From contig JAJFHS010000017.1 of assembly GCA_021775475.1 (NCBI GenBank), positions 1 through 64,000 on the forward strand: a stretch of 64,000 nt of DNA. The letters run 5' to 3'. The stretch comes from Hyphomicrobiales bacterium (lineage in GTDB: Bacteria; Pseudomonadota; Alphaproteobacteria; Rhizobiales; JAJFHR01). A model generated the notes under the pieces. That model saw only the letters and a list, made by a program, of their open reading frames with translations. It ran no database searches and was not told where the DNA came from. A program made the translations under genes and the position numbers. How positions within the stretch are numbered: position 1 is the stretch's first letter; each line of letters begins with the position of its first letter. Below are positions 25,935-34,170 of this stretch, piece by piece.

Positions 25935-26750
25935 CTATGTTTCATCTTTCCACGGATCGCCGGGAAGGCGCTGTATCAACCTTGTCGATACACTTGCCGC
26001 CGCCGTATCTAAATCCCAAGAAAATCCGTCTGCCAAAAGCGGGCCGATATCGGCAGTGAATTGCGGGTCACGCATTTTGGCGCTCATGTTTTGCTCGAAT
26101 TGCGCACGCGTGACGCGATGGCCTTCGCGATCCATATAGGCAGAGAAGGCTGCAATAATACGCTCAGGATCAACTCTCGAATTTTCAAGCGCAATCGCCA
26201 GATCGAATAGATCACGCCCTTTTTTGCGTTGATAAAATGCCCGGAGTTTTGTTCCGAGAAGCTCGTCAAGTTCATAACTTCCAATGTTGCAGGAGGCTTC
26301 GAACCATCGTGAAGAGACAGAGAAGGGAACCTGGGTAAGACCGAAGACGGAAAAATGTTCCCGCGAATTGACCTCGACCTTGAGCTTGAGAGTGATGGGC
26401 GGAGTATCTTCAGAATCAAATCGATAGACGAAGGTGACGCGTCCTTCTGTTTGTTTCCATTTTGGCTTGCCAAGCCAGGGATCAAGGACTTCCCGCAGCG
26501 CCTCCATCATCGGGCCTGCTGGCTCCGCCTTTATCTGCACAAGGTCGATGTCTTCGGAATAACGTGCGGCAGGTCTGAGGTGAAGTTTGTAAAGTGCGGT
26601 GCCTCCTCGGAAAGCGAGGGTTTCATTTAGAAGGGGATGTGAGAATATATCGACCAGTGCTCTGGAAATAATAAGGTCCTGCTCGACTTGAAAATCTTGC
26701 ACCCAAGGCGCTTCTGTCCGCCACTCTGTGATGTAATCGCGGGGGATCAT
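25935..26750 (-). CDS. AbiEii/AbiGii-family nucleotidyltransferase toxin
   Basis: Toxin of a type IV (AbiE) abortive-infection system. The nucleotidyltransferase motif is intact: FRGGTALYKLHL, then RYSEDIDLV with the metal-binding Ser/Asp residues, and a later conserved Lys block (DELLGTKLRAFYQRKKGRDLFDLA). AbiEii modifies nucleic acid targets and halts growth; the antitoxin AbiEi blocks its expression and activity. The start overlaps the antitoxin stop by 4 bp, typical of the pair. It converges on the relaxase with only 4 bp between the stop codons. Length (271 aa) is normal. Confidence 0.9.
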   Translation of the reverse strand: MIPRDYITEWRTEAPWVQDFQVEQDLIISRALVDIFSHPLLNETLAFRGGTALYKLHLRPAARYSEDIDLVQIKAEPAGPMMEALREVLDPWLGKPKWKQTEGRVTFVYRFDSEDTPPITLKLKVEVNSREHFSVFGLTQVPFSVSSRWFEASCNIGSYELDELLGTKLRAFYQRKKGRDLFDLAIALENSRVDPERIIAAFSAYMDREGHRVTRAQFEQNMSAKMRDPQFTADIGPLLADGFSWDLDTAAASVSTRLIQRLPGDPWKDET

Positions 26751-27556
26751 AGTTCAGCCTCGACATTTGCATTGATGTGGAGCTTCCAATCCTTGTTGCG
26801 CCGGGATTGTTCGAGTGGCGCGGTCGGTTGAAGCAAGGCAGATTGTCTGGCATTTTTGCGGACATAGGCTTTGAGAGGGCCGGTTTTATCTTCAATACCC
26901 ACATGTTCAAGGAGGTATCCAAGCCGCTGCGCCCATGGAACAGGTGCCAATCGAGCTGCCGCAACCAGTTTATCGGGATCAATCCGCTCCGCCAGTTCGT
27001 AAAGTATGGTTGCCGCCTGATCCAATCCGCCTGCGTGGTTCTGGTAACCGACAATATCGATTGCCGTCGCTTCGGGCGTTGAAACCAGAATTGTGCCACG
27101 CGGCGAATTGAAATTTTGAACGGGTATTTCCATTAGGCGTTTACGCGCGAAGAACGCGACACGCACGGCTCCGCACTTAATTGATCTACGGCTTTTGGCG
27201 AGAAAAACCTGAAATTCTTGTGGGCGGTGATGTGCAGCGCCATGATATTGGGCGGCGGTGAGAAGGCCTGCATAGTAGGAAAGGTCAAGGCGCTTCATCA
27301 GTGCTGGTATAAACTGATCGGCAGGAAGACAGCCGAGCGAGCGATATTCCGGTGGAACGATGACATAGAAACCGCGCGCCGGGGAGGCGATCACTTGTTG
27401 TTTTGATAGACGGTTCAAGGTGAGTTTGGCGGCGTCTGCCGAAATGCCGAGGGCTGACTGTGCTTCGCGTGAACCAAAATGGTAATGCCCACCAGCAGCA
27501 AGGCTGGCGATATATTCTCTGGCGTTTGAAGGATGTGATTCCGTTTTCATACACAT
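26747..27556 (-). CDS. AbiEi-family antitoxin and repressor
   Basis: 269 aa. An N-terminal winged helix (AREYIASLAAGGHYHFGSRE ... LGISADAAKLTLNRLSKQQ) binds DNA, followed by the antitoxin domain (ILVSTPEATAIDIVGYQNHAGGLDQ). AbiEi proteins repress their own operon by binding inverted repeats. Such a repeat (CATAAAGTAT ... ATACTTTATG) is present right upstream. Either of two close ATG codons, 6 bp apart, may start it. It is the first gene of the pair and overlaps the toxin gene by 4 bp. Confidence 0.88.
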   Translation of the reverse strand: MCMKTESHPSNAREYIASLAAGGHYHFGSREAQSALGISADAAKLTLNRLSKQQVIASPARGFYVIVPPEYRSLGCLPADQFIPALMKRLDLSYYAGLLTAAQYHGAAHHRPQEFQVFLAKSRRSIKCGAVRVAFFARKRLMEIPVQNFNSPRGTILVSTPEATAIDIVGYQNHAGGLDQAATILYELAERIDPDKLVAAARLAPVPWAQRLGYLLEHVGIEDKTGPLKAYVRKNARQSALLQPTAPLEQSRRNKDWKLHINANVEAEL

Positions 27557-27582
27557 AAAGTATCAGTTTTCAATACTTTATG
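27554..27582 (-). promoter_or_regulatory. Operator of the AbiE pair
   Basis: CATAAAGTAT (27554-27563) and ATACTTTATG (27573-27582) form a perfect 10-bp inverted repeat with a 9-nt spacer, immediately upstream of (and touching) the antitoxin start. This position and form match AbiEi autoregulation sites. The A+T-rich arms may also include the -10 element. Confidence 0.65.
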
Positions 27583-27734
27583 CTAGTGAATTGGGAAAAA
27601 TATAGTCAATTTCCTTGGGCTTTCATACCCAAATTGACTGACGAATTAACCACTTGAGCAGTATTACGACAATTCTCTTTTTCCCGCACTACACTAAAAC
27701 CCATCATTTTATCTATTTATCCGGAGCACTTTCC

Positions 27735-28403
27735 GTGATTAAGCAGCCAGACCATCCGGTTGGAAAAGACTTCGACAAGGCAGGAGATGCTGCCGAGTCG
27801 ACACGTCAGCAACAGATTGCTGCCCTCACCGAACAACAGCGAGAAGGGTTCGAAGCTCTGCGGCGTCAGCAGGAAGTAAAAGAAAAGGCCCAGCGAGAGA
27901 CGCAACAACAGCAGTCCCGCGACCAGACAGCCGAACGCATGCGTAAGCACCTCCTGCCAGACAAGGAGATGCATTTGCGGCCCGGCGCGCATAGCCACAA
28001 ACTCAAGCCGCCACAGGAATTGCACCAAGTTCTCAAAGATCACCTGAACGGGCGCGATAAGCGCGTTACTCAGGAATTCAGGAGTCAATTGGCAACCGCG
28101 AAAAAGAAGGCCAAAAGCGATATTGCGCGGGACCAAAAACAGGCGCACGAAAAAATGAAAGCTGCGCATAAGCGCGAACGCGACGAATTTTTAAAAAAAG
28201 CGGTGCAGCAGCGCAAGCCGAAGAGCAAAACACAGGCTTTTGGCGAGAACGCCGCCAGCATCACGCAACGCGGTGCGTCAGAACCATTTGCGCAAGCTGC
28301 CAAAGATCAGTCCTGGCAACGAGCCTTCGAGAAAGCAGCAAAGCATGAAGCCGACCACGAGCATCAACACGATAAAGCCGATGATTTTGGCAAAACTCGA
28401 TGA
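27735..28403 (+). CDS. Charged coiled-coil protein near mobilization genes
   Basis: 222 aa from a GTG preceded by CCGGAG; the open frame begins 81 bp earlier without support. It is extremely rich in Gln, Lys, Glu and Arg, with long helical stretches (EQQREGFEALRRQQEVKEKA, AHKRERDEFLKKAVQQRK). This resembles the C-terminal tails of the two relaxases. It may be a relaxosome accessory or a detached relaxase tail. There is no defined domain. Confidence 0.5.
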   Translation: MIKQPDHPVGKDFDKAGDAAESTRQQQIAALTEQQREGFEALRRQQEVKEKAQRETQQQQSRDQTAERMRKHLLPDKEMHLRPGAHSHKLKPPQELHQVLKDHLNGRDKRVTQEFRSQLATAKKKAKSDIARDQKQAHEKMKAAHKRERDEFLKKAVQQRKPKSKTQAFGENAASITQRGASEPFAQAAKDQSWQRAFEKAAKHEADHEHQHDKADDFGKTR

Positions 28404-28539
28404 GGCGCGGTAAAATTAGATATGGACGATAGAATGAACACGCAGATGAATTTAAACGTCAACGTCAATCCTTTCTCGCCCTAACGGAAGAAATCGATGC
28501 AGATTCACTCGAAATTTCTAATGACTTTGATAGAGACCG

Positions 28540-28851
28540 TTAAGGCTCGGGGTGCGGCCTGTTAAACGAACTGGCAGCATCGATTTCATGTTTTTCGTTA
28601 ATCTCGGGCAGATCAAACAAATGCCGATCACGCTCGGATACGAACTTATCAAGCAGCTCGTATAGCTTCACGGCAAATGCCTCATCAATTTCGGCATGAT
28701 TTAGGATGACCGCACCGGCGACAATTTTTCGCCGTGTGTCCATCTTACGCGCGCGCATGTTTGCTTTCTTTTGCAGTCGCGCGTTTTCCATACGGAGCGC
28801 ATTAATCTTGCGCCCATTTTGCTTAATTCTCTCGTCCTCCGTTCTCGTCAT
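28540..28851 (-). CDS. TraD/MobC-like small mobilization protein
   Basis: 103 aa. A basic helical N-terminus (ERIKQNGRKINALRMENARLQKK) is followed by KMDTRRKIVAGAVILNHAEID, which matches the TraC/TraD family of small DNA-transfer proteins of Ti-type systems. It is divergent from the second relaxase gene, with the candidate oriT between them, the layout of traC/traD and traA in Ti plasmids. Likely a relaxosome DNA-binding accessory factor. Confidence 0.6.
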   Translation of the reverse strand: MTRTEDERIKQNGRKINALRMENARLQKKANMRARKMDTRRKIVAGAVILNHAEIDEAFAVKLYELLDKFVSERDRHLFDLPEINEKHEIDAASSFNRPHPEP

Positions 28852-28860
28852 GGTAGAAAC

Positions 28861-28901
28861 ACCAGTACAAATTACTACTATTACTATTTTACTGGTATAA
28901 T
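28861..28901 (+). promoter_or_regulatory. Promoter/operator between traD-like gene and relaxase 2
   Basis: An inverted repeat ACCAGTA (28861-28867) / TACTGGT (28890-28896) touches a consensus -10 hexamer TATAAT (28896-28901) reading rightward. Between the arms is a run of TACTA/TTACT repeats. A repressor binding here would control transcription towards the relaxase. Confidence 0.5.
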
Positions 28902-28928
28902 AGAGTTAAAGGCAAATTTAAGAAGGAG

Positions 28929-28960
28929 AACGGCGCACCTATACATTGAACAAAGTTCAA
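28929..28960 (-). other. oriT: Candidate oriT (site 2) before relaxase 2
   Basis: On the minus strand, TTGAAC-TTT-GTTCAA (28960 to 28946) is followed by TGTATAGGTGCGCCGTT (28945 to 28929). This matches the hairpin-plus-TAAGTGCGCC layout of MOBQ origins with two or three differences from site 1. It lies about 75-100 bp before the second relaxase gene, as site 1 does before the first. Weaker than site 1 because of the shorter stem and longer spacer. Confidence 0.5.
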
Positions 28961-29032
28961 CGTGTGCTTGTCGCCCGAAGGGGCGGTGATCCTTAAGCGC
29001 AAACCGGTTTGCCTTAAGGAGGCGATTGCGGC

Positions 29033-31267
29033 ATGGCCATCATGGCCCCGGACATTCAAATCGTAAAGCGCTCTGACGGACGATCGTCAGTGGCCTTTGC
29101 CGCATATCGCGCCGCTGTCATCCTCATGGATGAACGCACCGGCGAGAGCTTCGACTATACCCGCAAATCCGGCGTCATCCACTCCGAGATTCTCGCACCG
29201 CTAGACGTGCCGTCCTGGGTCAATGACCGGCAGCAGCTCTGGGCGAATGTCGAACTGGCCAGCCGCCGCAAAGATGCGCAGGTCGCCCGTGAGTTCATGT
29301 TGCCGTTGCCGCATGAGCTAAGTGCGGATCAGCGTATTGCACTTGTGCGGGAATTCGTCACCAGCGTGCTTGTCTCGCAGGGCATGATCGCCGATATTGC
29401 TATTCATTTGCCGGACAGGCGAGGCGACCAGCGCAATCATCACGCTCATATCACTTGCACCATGCGGCATATCTCATCTGACGGATTCGGCAAGCAGGCA
29501 CGGGAATGGAACGATGATTTTGCCGCGCTCAAAAAGCTCTATGCCCTGAAAATGACCGGCCAGACCGAGGAGGCGGAAAAACTCGAACACGAACTGCGAA
29601 AAACACGGCCCATATTCGACTGGCGGGAGCAATGGGCTGCGACCATCAACAAAAAGCTTGCCGAATCCGGTCATGACATCCGTGTCGATCACCGCTCGTG
29701 GGAAGATCAGGGGATAGAACGCGAAGCTGAACCCCACATGGGCGTTGATGCCACCCAAATGGAGCGCAAAGGTGAAACATCGGAGCTTGGCGATGAGCGC
29801 AGGGAAGTGCAGGAGCGCAATGCCCTGCGCGAGCAAATCGCCGAAGAGATCAATGTCATTGAACTTGACCAGGAGCGGCAAAAGCGAAGCGCCCGTGATG
29901 CTCATCTGGCAGCCACAGCTTTCGATCACACCCGCGAGTCAATCAAGCAATTACGCCTGTTTGACAAAGGACACGCCGCCATCAATTTTTATGAACGGGA
30001 GATCAGCAAGGCCTATGCGAAAGTGAGGCGGCATGAAGGTCGCGCCCGTTATGCCCGTTCTCTGGTTGCTCAAGTCGGCAAAAATATGGAGATCGCGTTC
30101 GGTGATAAAGGCGCTGCCGCCACAGTCCGGTTTTGGGCAGACGTAAACAAGATCGGCATTCATCGCGCAAATCGCCTGCTTCTCGAAAAACCGCGACGCT
30201 ACGGTTCTCTTCCTGGCTGGCAGATCGGCAGGAGGATATTTTTCTCGGAAAAGCGGCGTGATGCAAACCGCCTCTTGCTGCAAACTGCCGAGATCGCCCG
30301 GCAGGGTTTTTACATGCACCGTAAGTTGCAGCGCACGGAAGAGGTGGAGCGGCGGCAGCTTGAAGACCGTATTGCAGCTTTAAAAGCCGAGCAGGCCAAA
30401 GCCATGCAGGCCCCACCGGAAGGCCGCCTGATTATCCAGTGCTCTATTTTCCGAACAGCAAGATATATTTCCCGCGCCGACTGGATGAAATTAAGTCGAG
30501 CCGAGCGATACCATGTGACGCAAGCAAGGCAGCTCATGAAATATGCCGATCTGCGCACCTGGGCGGAATCCCGTGCAAAGGCACTTATCGCTGAGGCCGC
30601 AGGCGTTATTCCCATCAATGTCAGCCCGCTCATCGCTGCCGTTGATCTCAAGGAAATTTCGCCGCTCTATCACAAGGCCGAGCTGGATAGTTTATGGCGG
30701 GAGATGAAACTGCGACAGGAAGAGGAAGACAAAGCGCTGACCGTGGCGCAAACAACCGAACGGGAAGCGGTTATCAAGCGCCGCGCCCAAGTCATGGAAC
30801 AGGGCTTTACCGGCCTGCTTGCCCGCACGACCGGCTTCTCATGGCTGTTCGAGAAAGTATTTTCCCGGCAGGAGAAAAACATTGCGGCGCGGCATGAGGC
30901 AGCCAAACAAGCCGTGCTAGCCGGTCATGCGCAAGAACGCAAAGCGCTGAGTGCACAATACCGGTTGATGCGTAAACGTGCCTCTGATCAGCCCCTATCA
31001 AAAGAGGAAAAACGAAATCGGCAATTTGCCGAAAACCGCCATGACATCACCGTGCCGCGTTGGAAACGCATGCTCCAGGAAATACGTGAGAATGCTGCCG
31101 ATATCACTGAAAGGAGATTCCGTACAAAGAAGGATGACGAAAGACAGCATGGCAGCAAAAAGCACAAAAACCGGAGCAAAGATAAGAAGCCAAGGAGTAA
31201 CCGGAAACCGGCCCACAAGCAGACACGCCGCCCGCCCAATACGCCGAAAGGGGACAATTTACTGTAG
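29033..31267 (+). CDS. MobA/MobL-type relaxase 2, long form
   Basis: 744 aa, MOBQ class. The catalytic domain is at residues 10-200: SSVAFAAYRAA with the probable catalytic Tyr (Y25), DERTGESFDYTRKSGV, and the His triad RNHHAHITCTMRH (H136, H137, H139). A middle region of about 200 residues is helical, and the tail is strongly basic (KKHKNRSKDKKPRSNRKP). The N-terminus is like TraA of Ti plasmids, but no helicase domain is present. A GGAGG box precedes the start. The near-palindrome ending at that box (29-nt, 28994-29022) may regulate translation. It is a second, divergent relaxase on the same element. Confidence 0.88.
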   Translation: MAIMAPDIQIVKRSDGRSSVAFAAYRAAVILMDERTGESFDYTRKSGVIHSEILAPLDVPSWVNDRQQLWANVELASRRKDAQVAREFMLPLPHELSADQRIALVREFVTSVLVSQGMIADIAIHLPDRRGDQRNHHAHITCTMRHISSDGFGKQAREWNDDFAALKKLYALKMTGQTEEAEKLEHELRKTRPIFDWREQWAATINKKLAESGHDIRVDHRSWEDQGIEREAEPHMGVDATQMERKGETSELGDERREVQERNALREQIAEEINVIELDQERQKRSARDAHLAATAFDHTRESIKQLRLFDKGHAAINFYEREISKAYAKVRRHEGRARYARSLVAQVGKNMEIAFGDKGAAATVRFWADVNKIGIHRANRLLLEKPRRYGSLPGWQIGRRIFFSEKRRDANRLLLQTAEIARQGFYMHRKLQRTEEVERRQLEDRIAALKAEQAKAMQAPPEGRLIIQCSIFRTARYISRADWMKLSRAERYHVTQARQLMKYADLRTWAESRAKALIAEAAGVIPINVSPLIAAVDLKEISPLYHKAELDSLWREMKLRQEEEDKALTVAQTTEREAVIKRRAQVMEQGFTGLLARTTGFSWLFEKVFSRQEKNIAARHEAAKQAVLAGHAQERKALSAQYRLMRKRASDQPLSKEEKRNRQFAENRHDITVPRWKRMLQEIRENAADITERRFRTKKDDERQHGSKKHKNRSKDKKPRSNRKPAHKQTRRPPNTPKGDNLL

Positions 31268-31637
31268 TGCCTCAGGAAATTGGCGGCAACTACATAGGTC
31301 CGGTGTACCCTAATGATCTGTCTTGTGCAGAAGTTGTAGGGAACGGAGAAAAAGACCCTCTTTAGCCATTAGCCGCGCTGCGTCAAATGGCTAAAGAGGG
31401 GGGGACAACTGCCGTTCGCTTTTTGTAGATGAATTGGATTGGCTTTCGTAATGTGGACATTGGGTTCGCTGTTACGTGCTATCAAGACACCGATCGCTTT
31501 GTGCCAACGAGCAGGAATTGCGAAAGGAGCTAAGCCCTCGTTGCATCCCCCTTTGGCGGCAATTCCATTGACCGAAAAACATAACGAGCTACGAATTTTC
31601 TTCTTGATAATGGGAAACTGCGATATGATCTAAAGGT
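31268..31637. other. Intergenic region with inverted repeat
   Basis: 370 bp. It contains a perfect 15-bp inverted repeat (CCCTCTTTAGCCATT at 31356-31370 with its complement at 31386-31400). On the minus strand the right arm is followed by TCTTTTT, so it would work as a leftward terminator although no minus-strand gene is near. The open frame at 31439-31633 is short, has no domain and is not counted. Confidence 0.45.
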
Positions 31638-32549
31638 ATGAATCAGTTACCCCATCCAGCCCTGTACGGTCGTCAAAAAATTCTCCTTGCATTGTTGCAA
31701 AGTTTTGGCGGAAAGCTAACAAGTATTAGTCTGCAAAAATATCTTTTTTTGTATACACAGACTTGCCAGCAGGAAAAGAGCTATGAATTCGTGCCCTATC
31801 GCTTCGGGTGTTTCTCATTCCAGTCTTATGCAGATCGCCGCAAATTTATTGAATTCGGAATTCTGGCTGACTCAGAACAGTGGAGAATTCTACCGACAGA
31901 TTCAGATTACATCTCGATGTTGAGTGATGCCGATCAGCGCAAAATGGCGTTGTTTTCTAACCGATATAGATCGCTTAAGGGCGATAATCTCATCCGAGAA
32001 ATTTATCGCAAATACCCATATTTTGCTACTCGTTCTGAAATTGCAGCCAGCTTGATGAATAATGATGAACTTGATGTGATCAATTCATCCAATGCAAGTC
32101 AAAATGACAAAGCCTTTTTTACAATCGGATATGAAGGGCAATCCTTTGAAAATTATTTGAACAGGCTAATTCAGAATAATGTGCATGCACTTTGTGATGT
32201 TAGAAAAAATCCACTCAGCAGAAAATATGGGTTTTCCAAAAAAACATTGTCGGATACGCTTGGCAAATTAGGTATCGATTACATTCATATTCCTGAGCTT
32301 GGTATTGTTTCTGATAAACGAAGGGAATTGAAAACACGGGCCGACTACGACCGATTGTTTACACAATATGAAGCAACAACTTTGAAAGAAAATGGTCCGT
32401 CAATTGATGAGTTGCTGAAAATTCTGGAAGACAAACGCCGTATTGCAATCACGTGTTTCGAAGCAGAACACTGCATGTGTCATCGAGGGCGTGTTGCAAA
32501 TGCTATTAGCAACCGCCCCGATTGCGACTTTCCGATAGTTCATATTTGA
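31638..32549 (+). CDS. DUF488-domain protein with extra N-terminal domain
   Basis: 303 aa. The C-terminal half (from about residue 155) is a DUF488 domain: FFTIGYEGQSFENYLNRL, DVRKNPLSRKYGFSKK, YIHIPELGI, and CFEAEHCMCHRGRVAN with the conserved Cys/His. The N-terminal half (GRQKILLALLQSFGGKLTSI ... QKYLFLYTQ ... FVPYRFGCFSF) resembles the SocA/Panacea-type antitoxin fold by pattern, which is inference. It starts a three-gene run with the 270-aa gene and a truncated frame. Such sets occur in variable genomic islands; a defence or nucleic-acid-repair role is plausible but not shown. Confidence 0.75.
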   Translation: MNQLPHPALYGRQKILLALLQSFGGKLTSISLQKYLFLYTQTCQQEKSYEFVPYRFGCFSFQSYADRRKFIEFGILADSEQWRILPTDSDYISMLSDADQRKMALFSNRYRSLKGDNLIREIYRKYPYFATRSEIAASLMNNDELDVINSSNASQNDKAFFTIGYEGQSFENYLNRLIQNNVHALCDVRKNPLSRKYGFSKKTLSDTLGKLGIDYIHIPELGIVSDKRRELKTRADYDRLFTQYEATTLKENGPSIDELLKILEDKRRIAITCFEAEHCMCHRGRVANAISNRPDCDFPIVHI

Positions 32550-32558
32550 GGGCGATTA

Positions 32559-33371
32559 ATGGCGAAAGAACGCGTCCTCATAACGGTAAAAACATATCCG
32601 ACCCTTTCCAAGAAATACACGGAACTGGTCTGTACTGCTGGCTTTAGAGAAGACGGTAGCTGGATCAGGATTTACCCCTCGCCCTTTAGATTTTTGAACG
32701 ACACACAGCGATACAGAAAGTACCAGTGGATCGAACTTGATCTTGTAAAAAACAAGAAAGATCCACGACCAGAAAGTTATAGCCCCACAAACATTGATGA
32801 CATTGCGTTGGGCAACGTTGTCGGCACGGAACAAGGCTGGGCGCACCGCAAGAAGCTCATTCTTGAACCTAACACTGTTTATACAAAACTTGAGACAGTG
32901 ATCGCAGGAGCAAAAGCGGATGAGTTTTCTCTGGCAATATTCAAGCCTGCTGAAATTCAGGAGTTTGTAGTTGAGGAAACAGACACTGAGTGGGAAATCG
33001 GAAAATTCGAAGCAGCAAAGGCTGCGCTTGATCAAGGCTCATTGTTCGATGAAAGCAATGACGATTTTAAAATTATGCCGAAGCTACCTTATAAATTCAA
33101 ATACAGGTTTGTTGATGACGTAGGCAAAGTCAGCAATATGATGATTGAAGATTGGGAGATTGGGCAGCTCTATCTAAACTGCCTCAAAAACTCTACTCCT
33201 GAGAAAGCTGCGCAAAAAGTGCGAGAAAAATATCTAGATGATTTTGCCCGTACGAAAGATTTGTATCTGTTTCTTGGTACTACGCGATTATGGCATAGCC
33301 GCGCGCCAAATCCTTATGTGATTATTGGAACATTCCAGCCACCATTTACAGATCAGCTTTCACTCCTATGA
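32559..33371 (+). CDS. Conserved partner protein of DUF488 gene
   Basis: 270 aa, 9 bp after the DUF488 gene. It begins MAKERVLITVKTYPTLSKKY and has a beta-rich N-terminus (CTAGFREDGSWIRIYPSPFR) that suggests an OB- or PUA-like nucleic-acid-binding fold. The C-terminus contains EDWEIGQLYLNCLKN and FLGTTRLWH with NPYVIIGTFQPP, so it may bind nucleic acid and protein. I know such proteins beside DUF488 genes but no named function. The end overlaps the next frame by about 45 bp. Confidence 0.65.
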   Translation: MAKERVLITVKTYPTLSKKYTELVCTAGFREDGSWIRIYPSPFRFLNDTQRYRKYQWIELDLVKNKKDPRPESYSPTNIDDIALGNVVGTEQGWAHRKKLILEPNTVYTKLETVIAGAKADEFSLAIFKPAEIQEFVVEETDTEWEIGKFEAAKAALDQGSLFDESNDDFKIMPKLPYKFKYRFVDDVGKVSNMMIEDWEIGQLYLNCLKNSTPEKAAQKVREKYLDDFARTKDLYLFLGTTRLWHSRAPNPYVIIGTFQPPFTDQLSLL

Positions 33372-33576
33372 CTCGAATTTCAATGAGCTGGTAGCTTCCT
33401 TGGATAAAACTCAATCAACTGATGAGAAACTGGCGCGGCAACTGATTTATACTGCGCAAGGCCAAAAATGGCTGAACCAATTCGACCCGTTTGATCAAGA
33501 AGCGGTTAAATTGCTCACGCGATCGCTAATGCTCCCTAATTCCTGTGCTGTTTGCAATGTCGTCAACATTCACTAA
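33325..33576 (+). pseudogene. Truncated third gene, possibly PRTase-CE-like N-terminus
   Basis: The frame from about 33346 to 33534 has protein-like character (EKLARQLIYTAQGQKWLNQFDPFDQEAVKLLTRSL). It resembles the N-terminal helices of phosphoribosyltransferase-like conflict proteins, which would be several hundred residues longer. It ends at a stop at 33576 without a domain. No clear start codon exists; a TTG at 33325 inside the preceding gene is the first in frame. Probably the 5' remnant of a gene lost near the element border. Confidence 0.4.
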
Positions 33577-34170
33577 AGCTGCGCTATTTTCTTTTCTGGT
33601 ATTCAAATTTCTCGCTCGAATGATAAAAATCCACGATATTGAATATTGCTGAAATGCGTCTGCCGTATTGTACGGCAGACGCGATAGATTTTCGCGGGCG
33701 TTCGATCAGCGGCATACTTCTATGCCGCTGGTTTTGATTAAAGAAATTGGGTTGTAAACACGGCACGACATCTGCCGTAACTCCGGCAGATGGATGAAGA
33801 GCTCACGCCTACATTCAAATGGCGACATGCTCCCATATCGCCATTGTGTGGCTTTGCTTCCGGTCTCACCACCAAAGCAGACACAGGCCTGCTCCGAACG
33901 GACCCACCGCCGCCCCCGGTGGCGGGGCAAGGGCGACGGACGGCTCCATACGAAGCAGGCCAAATAATTGTCATTTCCTTCCCCAAATGGCTAAAAGCAG
34001 CAAAAATGGGGGTAAAATGCGATAAGTCATTGAAACAACTGATTTATGCGTGCAGAATCAACGCATTAGAGATGATTCGTAGAGTTTCTGAAATTTACAC
34101 ACTTTCTTACACATACACAGATTTTCACGATATTTACTTTTATATATCAATAAGTTATAAGAAATGATTG
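33577..34170. other. Noncoding border region with three hairpins
   Basis: About 600 bp between the truncated third gene and the tRNA-like attachment site. It contains three perfect hairpins (33656-33682, 33709-33728, 33769-33792) and a short very G+C-rich stretch near 33890-33950 inside otherwise A+T-rich DNA. Open frames here (both strands) have biased, proline- or serine-rich translations and no ribosome-binding site, so none is annotated. Confidence 0.55.
33656..33792. repeat. Cluster of three perfect hairpins
   Basis: First: GCGTCTGCCGTA-TTG-TACGGCAGACGC (33656-33682). Second: GCGGCATA-CTTC-TATGCCGC (33709-33728). Third: CATCTGCCG-TAACTC-CGGCAGATG (33769-33792). The first and third share the core TCTGCCG. 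No T-run follows any of them. They could be recombinase or excisionase binding sites near the att site, or REP-like sequences. Confidence 0.5.

Noticed and set aside
31439..31633. 64-codon open frame before the DUF488 gene
   Set aside because: No ribosome-binding site, no domain, and ends at the start of the DUF488 gene region by chance.
33790..34167. Open frame of 125 codons between the hairpins and the tRNA-like site
   Set aside because: Proline- and arginine-rich translation without a domain, no ribosome-binding site, and the start lies inside a hairpin; composition comes from a short G+C-rich patch.
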